The notes beneath the pieces were generated by a model. That model was not told the DNA's origin, ran no database searches, and saw only the letters and a program-made list of their open reading frames with translations. A DNA stretch of 64,000 nt, from the NCBI GenBank assembly GCA_964447155.1, contig CAYURM010000004.1, forward strand, positions 1-64,000, in the 5' to 3' direction. This DNA comes from SMBSF63 sp034003545. GTDB lineage: Bacteria; Chloroflexota; Anaerolineae; Anaerolineales; Anaerolineaceae. Positions within the stretch are counted from its first letter, which is position 1, and each line of letters begins with the position of its first letter. Made by a program: the position numbers and the translations under genes. Of this stretch, positions 17,260 to 24,261 are shown in pieces.

Positions 17260-17874
17260 ATGCGGCAGCGCAGTGCGGTGATATTGTTCGCCTTACTTAT
17301 TTTGGGGTTATTTTCGGTTTTGAATTCGCCGTTTCCGGTGAATGCGCAGATCCCGACGGTGGATATGGCAACGGTGACCGGGACGGCATTGGGACCGTAT
17401 ATTGTGGTGAAGCAGGATGCAGAGCAGAGGCAGATCAATGTACGTTCGGGTCCGGGGACTTTCTACGATAAGGTAGGGGTGCTGTTGACGGGGCAGCAGG
17501 TGCCGGCGATAGGCCGATCCGTTGGAGGGGAGTGGGTTTATATTGAGTATCCAGGCGTACCAGGAAGCGCAGCCTGGGTGTATTCTCCACTGGTGGAGGT
17601 ATTGGGGGGGACGCTGCCGATTGTTGAGCCGCCACCGACGCCGACGCCATTGGTCACACCAACGATTGACCCGACCCTGGCGGCAGAATTCATTGTTACG
17701 AATGCACCTACCAGATTGCCAACTTATACCGAACCAGCGCCGCTGGCTATCCCGACTTTCACGGCGGTGGAAGAGGACCAGGGGATTGCCGGAATGCCGG
17801 TGGGGATGATCATTTTGGTGGCCGCCGGGTTGGGAATATTGCTGGGGTTTATTGCGCTGGCGCAGGGACGGTAG
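17260..17874 (+). CDS. Exported SH3-domain protein with C-terminal anchor
   Basis: 204 residues. An N-terminal signal peptide (QRSAVILFALLILGLFSVL, cleavage probably after NAQ) is followed by a bacterial SH3 (SH3b) domain, INVRSGPGTFYDKVGVLLTG...VYIEYPG..AAWVYSPLVE. Then comes a Pro/Thr-rich linker and a C-terminal hydrophobic helix (GMIILVAAGLGILLGFIALA). SH3b domains usually bind peptidoglycan or other wall polymers; here the protein would sit outside, membrane-anchored. GGAG precedes the ATG by 8 bases. A perfect hairpin terminator follows. Confidence 0.85.
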   Translation: MRQRSAVILFALLILGLFSVLNSPFPVNAQIPTVDMATVTGTALGPYIVVKQDAEQRQINVRSGPGTFYDKVGVLLTGQQVPAIGRSVGGEWVYIEYPGVPGSAAWVYSPLVEVLGGTLPIVEPPPTPTPLVTPTIDPTLAAEFIVTNAPTRLPTYTEPAPLAIPTFTAVEEDQGIAGMPVGMIILVAAGLGILLGFIALAQGR

Positions 17875-17894
17875 GGTTTTTTATCCCACTATAT

Positions 17895-17923
17895 GACAGG
17901 CCGCTGAGTTTCAGCGGCCTGTC
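17895..17923 (+). terminator. Hairpin terminator
   Basis: A perfect 13-bp inverted repeat (17895-17907 / 17911-17923) with a 3-base loop lies 20 bases after the SH3 gene. Only a short ATTTATT follows, so efficiency may be modest; it could work in both directions. Confidence 0.65.
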
Positions 17924-18008
17924 ATTTATTAGCACAGCAATGTGAATGGAGGATAGGGAAAGTGCGTTTTCAGCAGTGGCGGTTTGCTCGCATTCGGGAC
18001 AGACGATG

Positions 18009-18022
18009 ACGACTGAAGTCGT
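18009..18022. repeat. Short dispersed palindrome, ACGACT type
   Basis: ACGACT-GA-AGTCGT followed by TA. The same core (ACGACT-AA-AGTCGT, extended to 12-bp arms) occurs at 44703-44728. Both lie between genes, which suggests a genome-dispersed palindromic element. Confidence 0.5.
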
Positions 18023-18032
18023 TACTATATCT

Positions 18033-18284
18033 TTATTCCATATTGTTTTTCCTAACGATCCAGTCGATGACGGCGAGTCCAAGAAAGATGAGCAAAATGG
18101 GAAACAGGCCAGCCAGGATGCACAGCAGTCCAGTGATGGCTGCGCCGCCACCGTAGATGAGGTAGATTAACCCGCCGCCCACGAAGATGAGCAGGAGAAT
18201 ACCGCCAATGATGAGGCGGGTGTTGGTTTGTTTTGCGTACTTTTTCAGGTCTGTCGACACGGGTTGTTCTTTTTTGTGCGTCAT
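18033..18284 (-). CDS. Small two-helix membrane protein
   Basis: 83 residues: a charged N-terminus (HKKEQPVSTDLKKYAKQTN), two hydrophobic helices (LIIGGILLLIFVGGGLIYLIYG and AAITGLLCILAGLFPILLIFLGLAVIDWIV) and a short basic tail. It resembles unnamed small membrane proteins; function unknown. Codon pattern and two clean helices support a real gene. GGAA lies upstream at a usable distance. Confidence 0.65.
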   Translation of the reverse strand: MTHKKEQPVSTDLKKYAKQTNTRLIIGGILLLIFVGGGLIYLIYGGGAAITGLLCILAGLFPILLIFLGLAVIDWIVRKNNME

Positions 18285-18551
18285 GTATTTCTCTATTCCT
18301 GTTTTTAGCAGGTTTTTTTCGGAGCATTAAAATTCACGAATGTTTCTGAACATGCATTGTTGTGGTCTGTAAGGCTGTATCCGAGCGTCCACAAAAATTC
18401 CCATCGTTTTTAATCATTATATCAAGGTAAAAGGTGCGGTAACTGCTCCTGGCTGTGATTGCGTTCGCAACCTGTACTTACTGGGAGGTGGGCACAACCC
18501 ATCAAAGTTTTGTATTCACTGATATTGAATGCGGGCAGAAAACAACTCTTA
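18285..18551. other. Intergenic region upstream of smpB
   Basis: About 270 bases without a gene. It holds a short perfect hairpin, TTGCGTTCGCAA (near 18457-18468), and a nearby CTCC/GGAG pairing. I could not match this to tmRNA, SRP RNA or 6S RNA signatures. The 3' end carries the smpB promoter. Confidence 0.3.
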
Positions 18552-18560
18552 TGTTAAAAT
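18552..18560 (+). promoter_or_regulatory. Extended -10 promoter of smpB, leaderless
   Basis: TGTTAAAAT fits the extended -10 pattern TGnTAnAAT. It ends 6 bases before the smpB ATG, so transcription would start at or next to the start codon. Confidence 0.6.
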
Positions 18561-18566
18561 GAAGCC

Positions 18567-19016
18567 ATGGATATTAAAATCATTGCAAGAAACCGAAAAG
18601 CAAAATTTGAATATTTTCTGCTGGAGACCTTTGAGGCAGGGATTGAATTGAAAGGCAGCGAGATCAAATCGATCCGCGCGGGACAGGTCAGCCTGACAGA
18701 GGCGTATATTCGGGTGGATGCCCAGCAGGCGTGGTTGGTGAATGCCAATATTGCGCCATACGAACAAGCCAATCGATATAATCACGATCCGATCCGGGAG
18801 CGGCGTTTGCTGCTGCATAAGAGGGAGATTCGAATGCTGTGGGATTCGATCCGTCAAAAAGGGGTGACCGTGATTCCCACGAAGATGTATTTGAAAGGGG
18901 GGCGTGCAAAATTGGAGATTGCCATCGCTAAAGGGAAGAAACTGTACGACAAGCGGCGGGAAATTGCAAAGAGGGATGAGCAACGCGATATGGAGCGGCA
19001 AAGCCGCATCCGCTAA
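18567..19016 (+). CDS. smpB: SsrA-binding protein
   Basis: Binds tmRNA and delivers it to stalled ribosomes in trans-translation. 149 residues, normal. Motifs are RNRKAKFEYFLLETFEAGIELKG, GSEIKSIRAGQVSLTEAYI, RRLLLHKREI and the basic C-terminal tail GKKLYDKRREIAKRDEQRDMERQ. No Shine-Dalgarno is seen; the -10 element directly upstream suggests a leaderless transcript. It is first in a plus-strand series of closely spaced genes. The tmRNA gene itself is not in the window. Confidence 0.97.
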   Translation: MDIKIIARNRKAKFEYFLLETFEAGIELKGSEIKSIRAGQVSLTEAYIRVDAQQAWLVNANIAPYEQANRYNHDPIRERRLLLHKREIRMLWDSIRQKGVTVIPTKMYLKGGRAKLEIAIAKGKKLYDKRREIAKRDEQRDMERQSRIR

Positions 19017-19034
19017 GGGAGAGGAATAGAGACG

Positions 19035-19742
19035 ATGTTGCGAAGTCCCTGGGCTGCGATGGGTTTGACTTTGCTGATTGCCCTGGTGTGGCTGCGAATT
19101 AATGATTTTGTTGCGCATAAAGGCTGGGTAGACAGCAAATTGAGCCGGAAGATCATTCACATTGGAACGGGACCGGTTTTTGTGCTGTGCTGGCTATTGT
19201 TCCCAGATGTGCCTGTTTCCCGGTTTCTGGCGGCGCTGGTTCCGGCCGGGATTTCCGTGCAGTTTGCTGCTGTTGGTCTGGGTTTGGTGGATGATCAGGC
19301 TGCTGTGGACGCCATGTCCCGGAGTGGTAACCGCAGGGAGATATTGAAGGGGCCTCTGCTATACGGGATTGTGTTTGTGGTACTGACCCTGGCTTTTTGG
19401 AAAACAAGCGAGATTGGGGTGGTAGCGCTGATGATGCTGTGCGGAGGAGATGGATTGGCGGATGTGATTGGTACACGGGTAAAATCTGCGAAGTTGAGGT
19501 GGTCTAAGTATAAGACCGTGGCAGGAACATTGGGCGTTTTCTTTGGCGGCCTGGTTTTCTCTGCAATTGTTTTGTATGTGTTTCACGCGAATGGCGTTTT
19601 TAATGGGCCGATGAGCGGTCATTTGTGGCGGCTGGCGGTCATTGCTTTTGCCGCTGCGATGGTCGAGTCACTGCCGGTGAAAGATATTGATAATCTAACG
19701 GTACCGTTGACGGTCGTGATGCTTGGATCGTTATTGTATTGA
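19035..19742 (+). CDS. VTE5/dolichol-kinase-like membrane protein
   Basis: 235 residues with about seven membrane helices. The signature LSRKIIHIGTGPVFVL near the N-terminus and GGDGLADVIGTRV...KYKTVAGTLGVFFGG in the second half are those of the phytol kinase/dolichol kinase/CDP-diglyceride synthase-like family, which uses a CTP or NTP donor on a prenol or lipid. Substrate unknown; phytol or another isoprenoid alcohol is possible. GGGAGAGGA precedes the ATG, 18 bases after smpB. Confidence 0.8.
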   Translation: MLRSPWAAMGLTLLIALVWLRINDFVAHKGWVDSKLSRKIIHIGTGPVFVLCWLLFPDVPVSRFLAALVPAGISVQFAAVGLGLVDDQAAVDAMSRSGNRREILKGPLLYGIVFVVLTLAFWKTSEIGVVALMMLCGGDGLADVIGTRVKSAKLRWSKYKTVAGTLGVFFGGLVFSAIVLYVFHANGVFNGPMSGHLWRLAVIAFAAAMVESLPVKDIDNLTVPLTVVMLGSLLY

Positions 19743-19752
19743 AATTGAGTGA

Positions 19753-20826
19753 GTGATGATAAATCGAAGAGATTTTCTGAAAATGAATATGCTTGGCGCT
19801 GGTGCGCTGCTGACGAACCCATGGAAGAAGTGGAGCGCATTGGGTGAAGACTGGCCGGATGCGGAGAAGCTGGGACGCAATTGTACGGATGGCTGGATTA
19901 CTTTACGGGCACGCCCCACGACGGATAGTCAGGAATTGGGCAGGGTATATGAAGATACGGTTGTGGTGTGGCTGCGTGAAGTCGTCGGCGCACCTGTATC
20001 GCTGAGCAGGAGATGGGTGGAAACGCCGGAAGGATATCTTTATGCGCCGACATTGCAGCCGGTGTATAACAAGCCCAATACGCCGGTGAGTGATTTGCAG
20101 ACTACCTCGCTGGGGCGGGGTATGTGGGTCGAAGTCACCGTGCCGTACGTTGATATTTATCCGGAACATGCGCCTTGTTCTGCATGGCTGCGGGAAGCGC
20201 TCCATCCGCGGCTGTATTACAGTCAGGTGATTTGGGTAGATGACCTGAAAACCAACGATAACGGGCAGGTGATGTACCGGGTCAATGAGTTGTACGGGAA
20301 CTGCGGGGATATTTATTGGGCAGCAGCGGAAGCATTCCGTCCGCTCGAAGAGGATGATCTCTCGCCCATTCATCCTGATGCGGCCGACAAGAAAATTGTT
20401 ATTGATTTGAACCATCAGGTGTTGAGTTGTTATGAAGGCCAGCAGGAAGTGTATTTTTGCCAGATTTCTTCCGGAGCGAAATTTGATGCATCGGGGAATG
20501 TGGTAGAGAAGTGGTCAACCCCGTTGGGGGTACATTTGCCGTGGCGCAAGTCAATTTCACTGCATCTGGCTGGCGGCTCGACGGGTGCCGGGTGGGATAC
20601 CCCGGGGATCGCATGGACGATTTTATTTGATCCTAACGGTGCCGCGATCCATTCAACATTTTGGCACAATGATTTTGGCGTGGCACGATCCCATGGCTGT
20701 GTGAATGCACGTCCTGACGATTCAAAATGGATATTCAGGTGGTCAGCTCCGCATGTATCGTATGCTCCGGGGGATATGCAGATGAGCGGGCCTGGCGCGA
20801 CAATTGTGGATGTTATAGGAGCCTGA
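19753..20826 (+). CDS. L,D-transpeptidase (YkuD) with Tat-type signal
   Basis: 357 residues. The N-terminus NRRDFLKMNMLGAGALL fits a twin-arginine signal. A middle SH3-like region (GWITLRARPTTDSQELGRVYED) precedes the YkuD domain, which starts at KIVIDLNHQVLSCYEGQQEVYF and ends with the catalytic HSTFWHNDFGVARSHGCVN (His and Cys present). Such enzymes make 3-3 crosslinks in peptidoglycan or attach proteins to it, outside the membrane. Start at ATG 19753; the next in-frame Met follows at once. It lies 10 bases after the membrane kinase gene. Confidence 0.9.
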   Translation: MMINRRDFLKMNMLGAGALLTNPWKKWSALGEDWPDAEKLGRNCTDGWITLRARPTTDSQELGRVYEDTVVVWLREVVGAPVSLSRRWVETPEGYLYAPTLQPVYNKPNTPVSDLQTTSLGRGMWVEVTVPYVDIYPEHAPCSAWLREALHPRLYYSQVIWVDDLKTNDNGQVMYRVNELYGNCGDIYWAAAEAFRPLEEDDLSPIHPDAADKKIVIDLNHQVLSCYEGQQEVYFCQISSGAKFDASGNVVEKWSTPLGVHLPWRKSISLHLAGGSTGAGWDTPGIAWTILFDPNGAAIHSTFWHNDFGVARSHGCVNARPDDSKWIFRWSAPHVSYAPGDMQMSGPGATIVDVIGA

Positions 20827-20837
20827 CAGGTTAATTT

Positions 20838-21953
20838 ATGGTCGTTGTAACAGTATATTTAAAAGTTGATTGTCCAGCGTGTGAAAGCGCGCTTGCGATG
20901 CTGGAAGAACTGAACGAGGTTGTGCCGCACCGCGTGGTGAAGATTTATATTGACGATGATCCTGATTTGAATGTTATCTATGGCAAAAATGCGCCGTTGA
21001 TCCATACGGGACCATACCGGTTAAAACATCCGTTTACGAAACAGGATCTGGAAGTCGTCCTGCGATCTGCACAGGACAGAGTGAAAGCTTTTGAAGAGGA
21101 CGAAAGCGAGCAATATCAGAAAAAAGTAGCGCGGCGGGCGAAAGTTACTGGTGCAGACCGTTTCACGTATTGGATGGGAAGCCATTATATGGTTCTGTTT
21201 AACTTGCTGGCTTTCCTGTTTGTGGGAATTTCTTTTCTGGCGCCGGTTTTGATGCGTGCTGGATGGGAAATCCCTGCGAAGATTATATACACCGCTTACA
21301 AGCCGATGTGTCATCAGTTCGCCTTCCGGTCGTGGTTTTTGTTTGGCGAGCAGCCGTATTATCCTCGCGAATTGGCCGGGGTAGACGGGGTGATGACCTA
21401 CGAAGAACTTGCTGCGCTCATCCCGGATGCGGTGATTACAGTGGATGGCGAGCAGGCTTTTGAAGCTTTTACGTTTTCCCGATTCCCGGAGCGAATTATT
21501 CCGCCAGAAGCACCCGGCTGGGAATTTAGCGCACGTAATTTTATTGGTGTGAATAATGAGGTGGTTAATACGGGGTACAAGGCAGCACTTTGTGAGCGGG
21601 ATGTGGCAATCTGGGGATCGTTCTTTGTGTTTGGGCTGCTTTTTGCCCTGTTTCGTCAACGGATCAAGCCCTTGCCGTGGTATTTGTGGGGGCTGCTGGC
21701 AATTGTCCCGGTTGGACTGGATGGTGGTTCGCAGCTGCTGGGGTTTCTGACAGAGATATTTCCTGACCTGGTGATTATTCGTGAAAGTACACCTTTGCTG
21801 CGCACATTGACAGGAGTCATGTTTGGGGTTTTTACTGGCTGGTTTATTTATCCACGGATTGAGGAAACGATGGCAGGGACACGCCGGTTTATGAAGCAGA
21901 AATTTGCGTCGATTGCCCAACAGCAGGCTGAGCTGGCCGGGATGGAAGAATAA
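20838..21953 (+). CDS. Glutaredoxin-like domain fused to DUF2085 membrane protein
   Basis: 371 residues. Residues 1-80 form a thioredoxin-fold domain with a CPAC motif (VTVYLKVDCPACESALAMLEEL) and a conserved-looking YGKNAPLIHTGPYRL. After a charged linker come about five membrane helices of the DUF2085 type: MCHQFAFRSWFLFGEQ, a periplasmic-like insert, ALCERDVAIWGSF, LPWYLWGLLAIVPVGLDGGSQLLG. DUF2085 proteins usually stand alone; the fused redox domain suggests thiol/disulfide or metal chemistry at the membrane face. Function unknown. Spaced 11 bases after the transpeptidase and directly abutting pgeF. Confidence 0.75.
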   Translation: MVVVTVYLKVDCPACESALAMLEELNEVVPHRVVKIYIDDDPDLNVIYGKNAPLIHTGPYRLKHPFTKQDLEVVLRSAQDRVKAFEEDESEQYQKKVARRAKVTGADRFTYWMGSHYMVLFNLLAFLFVGISFLAPVLMRAGWEIPAKIIYTAYKPMCHQFAFRSWFLFGEQPYYPRELAGVDGVMTYEELAALIPDAVITVDGEQAFEAFTFSRFPERIIPPEAPGWEFSARNFIGVNNEVVNTGYKAALCERDVAIWGSFFVFGLLFALFRQRIKPLPWYLWGLLAIVPVGLDGGSQLLGFLTEIFPDLVIIRESTPLLRTLTGVMFGVFTGWFIYPRIEETMAGTRRFMKQKFASIAQQQAELAGMEE

Positions 21954-22739
21954 ATGGCCTTTACAGAGCAGGATGGTATCCGTTATTTTACATTTGACAG
22001 TTTTGGGGCAGAAGCGATCGTACACGGTATTTTCACGCGGCATGGCGGCACGAGTCCGCGGCCGTGGTCTTCCCTGAATTTGGGAGGTACAGTGGGCGAT
22101 GCGCGCGAACAGGTGGTCGAGAATCGGAGAAGAATGTTTTCAGCGGCAGGCCGGCCAGTTGAATCGCTGTATGACGCCTGGCAGGTACATAGTGACCGGG
22201 TGATGGTGGTTGACGCGCCGCGTCCTTTGGAGCAAGAGCATGAAAAAGCGGATGCATTGCTCACGGCGAACCGGGAAGTAACCCTGTTGATGCGTTTTGC
22301 TGACTGTGTACCCGTGTTTTTGTATGATCCTGTGCAGCAGGTAGTGGGAATTGCCCATGCAGGCTGGATGGGGACAGTGCAAAAGATTGGTCTGAAAACG
22401 GTGCAGGAAATGACGCGGTCTTTTGACTGTAAGCCAGCGGACATCATGGCGGGTATTGGCCCGTCGATCGGCCCGCAGGAGTATGAAGTGGGGGAAGATG
22501 TCATTGCAGCAGTCCGCACCGTTTTCCCGGGAGAAGTTGATGCGCTGCTCCTGGAGGGGGAGAATGGCTCGGTGCATCTGGATCTGTGGGCGGCCAACCG
22601 GCTGACGCTGATCGAAGCCGGTGTGAAGCAAATTGAGCTGGCGGGGATCAGCACGGCAGCCCATACGGACGACTGGTTTTCGCATCGCGCCGAAAATGGG
22701 AAAACCGGCCGGATGGGCGCCTTGATTGCCTTGCGATGA
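21954..22739 (+). CDS. pgeF: Peptidoglycan editing factor / laccase-domain protein
   Basis: 261 residues of the YfiH/PgeF (DUF152) family, which has been linked to removal of wrong residues from peptidoglycan precursors and to purine nucleoside phosphorolysis. Zinc ligands are visible in QVHSDRVMVVD, DCVPVFLYDP and GIAHAGWMGTVQ. The C-terminus HTDDWFSHRAENGKTGRMGALIAL is typical. ATG follows the previous stop codon directly and the end overlaps the yggS region by four bases, so translation is probably coupled. Confidence 0.93.
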   Translation: MAFTEQDGIRYFTFDSFGAEAIVHGIFTRHGGTSPRPWSSLNLGGTVGDAREQVVENRRRMFSAAGRPVESLYDAWQVHSDRVMVVDAPRPLEQEHEKADALLTANREVTLLMRFADCVPVFLYDPVQQVVGIAHAGWMGTVQKIGLKTVQEMTRSFDCKPADIMAGIGPSIGPQEYEVGEDVIAAVRTVFPGEVDALLLEGENGSVHLDLWAANRLTLIEAGVKQIELAGISTAAHTDDWFSHRAENGKTGRMGALIALR

Positions 22740-22747
22740 GGTGTGGG

Positions 22748-23482
22748 ATGAATGATATCGAACAGAGTTTGCAGATCAAAGAAAACCTGGAAGTGATCCA
22801 GCAGCAAATTGCAGCTGCTGCCAACCGCGGCGGATGGAATGCCGGTGATGTTAAATTGGTCACGGTGTCGAAAAAGAAGTCTGTTGAGGTGATTCAGGCG
22901 GCCATCCAGGCCGGGATCCGCTTGTTTGGGGAGAATTATCCGGAAGAGACGGTGGAGAAAATGGACATACTGGATAGAGAATATCCAGAACTGGCCTGGC
23001 ACATGATCGGTCATTTGCAAAGCAGGAAGGTACGTCTGGTGGCTGAGCGGTTTGATATGATGCATTCACTGGACAGTGTGCGCCTGGCAAACAAGCTGGG
23101 CAGGTCGCTGGAGCAAGCTGGCAGGCAGCTGCCGGTGTTGCTGGAAATGAATGTGAGCGGGGAAGAATCGAAGGGCGGATGGTCAGCTTGGGAAGAAAAG
23201 CAGTGGGAAGGGTTGATACCGGAAATTGAGCAGATTCTAGCCATTGACAACCTGGTGGTGAAGGGTTTGATGACGATGCCGCCGCTGTGCGAAGACGTTG
23301 AGAAGACGCGGCCGTACTTTGTCCGGCTGCGAAAATTGCAGGAATGGCTGGGCAGGAAATTTCCAGAGACTGTTTGGGATGAGTTATCCATGGGAACGAG
23401 CATGGATTTTGAGGTTGCAGTGGAAGAAGGGGCAACCTTTGTACGGATTGGCACTGCAATTCTCGGGGCAAGGGCGTATTAA
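22748..23482 (+). CDS. yggS: YggS family PLP-binding protein
   Basis: PLP homeostasis protein (COG0325). About 244 residues. The PLP-lysine region VKLVTVSKKKSVEVIQAAIQAGIRLFGENYPEE, WHMIGHLQSRKVRLV, LLEMNVSGEESKGGW, GLMTMPPL and ELSMGTSMDFEVAVEEGATFVRIGTAILG are all typical. I use ATG 22748, with GAGG a few bases upstream. ATG 22736, overlapping the pgeF stop, is an alternative adding four residues. The pgeF-yggS-yggT-DUF167 order is a common bacterial arrangement. Confidence 0.93.
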   Translation: MNDIEQSLQIKENLEVIQQQIAAAANRGGWNAGDVKLVTVSKKKSVEVIQAAIQAGIRLFGENYPEETVEKMDILDREYPELAWHMIGHLQSRKVRLVAERFDMMHSLDSVRLANKLGRSLEQAGRQLPVLLEMNVSGEESKGGWSAWEEKQWEGLIPEIEQILAIDNLVVKGLMTMPPLCEDVEKTRPYFVRLRKLQEWLGRKFPETVWDELSMGTSMDFEVAVEEGATFVRIGTAILGARAY

Positions 23483-23502
23483 TAGCCGTTTGTGAGATTT
23501 GT

Positions 23503-23511
23503 TGCTATAAT
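23503..23511 (+). promoter_or_regulatory. Extended -10 promoter before yggT
   Basis: TGCTATAAT, a perfect extended -10, ends 21 bases before the yggT ATG. It suggests an internal promoter for yggT and the DUF167 gene. The -35 is not clear. Confidence 0.6.
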
Positions 23512-23532
23512 TGTGGACAGAAAAGGAACAGG

Positions 23533-23775
23533 ATGATTATTTCGTTGATTCGATTGTTGTTAGATTTACTGGCGATTGTGGTAATCGTTGATGTGCTGCT
23601 AGGATATGTTATGGATCCGTTTCATCCTGTTAAAGCAAGTTTGGATCGAATTGTCGAGCCATTTCTGGGGCCTATCCGGCGAATAATTCCTCCGGTTAAT
23701 AGGATTGATTTCAGCCCGCTGGTATTGATCATCCTTATTCAAGTGGTGGATTTTATTCTTGTTCAGATAGCGTAG
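23533..23775 (+). CDS. YggT family membrane protein
   Basis: 80 residues with two hydrophobic helices separated by the family core VMDPFHPVKASLDRIVEPFLGPIRRIIPP and FSPLVLIILIQVVDFIL. This is a single-copy YggT unit. The family has been linked to osmotic stress and cell division but its role is not settled. GGAACAGG precedes the ATG. Confidence 0.9.
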   Translation: MIISLIRLLLDLLAIVVIVDVLLGYVMDPFHPVKASLDRIVEPFLGPIRRIIPPVNRIDFSPLVLIILIQVVDFILVQIA

Positions 23776-23785
23776 AGGGTGCGTA

Positions 23786-24091
23786 ATGAGAAAATCTCTT
23801 AACAAGTTCCATGATGGGAAAACGGGTGCTGCGATCACAGTGGCGATTCAATATGGGGCCAGGACTGCGAAAGTGACGAAGTTTTTGAAAGATGGAACGG
23901 TCAATATTGTGCTGACCAGCACTGCAGCGGGAAAAGAAGCCGATAAGGAATTAATGCAATTTCTGGTGAAAACCTTGCATGTGGATGAGAAGAAACTGGA
24001 AATGCTGGCAGGCAGCGATGAAAATAAATTGATCTCTATTGTGGACATGCCGCCAGAGGAAGTTGACCAGATTTTTCGTGCCTTGCTTTAA
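23786..24091 (+). CDS. DUF167 (YggU) family protein
   Basis: 101 residues. The family pattern is present but divergent: GAAITVAIQYGARTAKVTKF, a beta strand (VNIVLTSTAAGKEADKELMQFLVKTLHVDEKKLEMLAGSDENKL, only in part typical), then a C-terminal helix. DUF167 genes often follow yggT, as here. Function unknown; cytoplasmic. An intrinsic terminator follows. Confidence 0.85.
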   Translation: MRKSLNKFHDGKTGAAITVAIQYGARTAKVTKFLKDGTVNIVLTSTAAGKEADKELMQFLVKTLHVDEKKLEMLAGSDENKLISIVDMPPEEVDQIFRALL

Positions 24092-24114
24092 GTAAACTGA
24101 AATGGTGAAAAGTG

Positions 24115-24145
24115 AAAAAAACTGCCCGATCGGGTAGTTTTTTTT
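24115..24145 (+). terminator. Intrinsic terminator
   Basis: ACTGCCCG-AT-CGGGTAGT (24121-24138) followed by eight T in all, and preceded by six A. It ends the pgeF-yggS-yggT-DUF167 run 24 bases after the last stop codon. Confidence 0.85.
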
Positions 24146-24183
24146 GTGATACAAACAAATGCTGGATTTTATAAAGCGAGGGT

Positions 24184-24205
24184 GGACAGGTCGTGAGACC
24201 TGTCC
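24184..24205. repeat. Palindrome GGACAGGTC-GTGA-GACCTGTCC
   Basis: Perfect 9-bp inverted repeat in the gap between convergent genes, followed by CTAC. There is no T-run, so it is unlikely to be a terminator. It looks like a dispersed repeat element. Confidence 0.5.
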
Positions 24206-24261
24206 CTACAAAAGAAAAGAGCGCAGCTTATGCGACAACGATTGGTATCGTTTCCGTGATA

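Noticed and set aside
18420..18530. Possible small RNA gene upstream of smpB
   Set aside because: Only short hairpins are visible and no promoter, terminator or known RNA signature could be matched.
24184..24205. Terminator for the convergent NACHT gene
   Set aside because: No T-run on either side; a better terminator at 24115-24145 serves the plus-strand genes.
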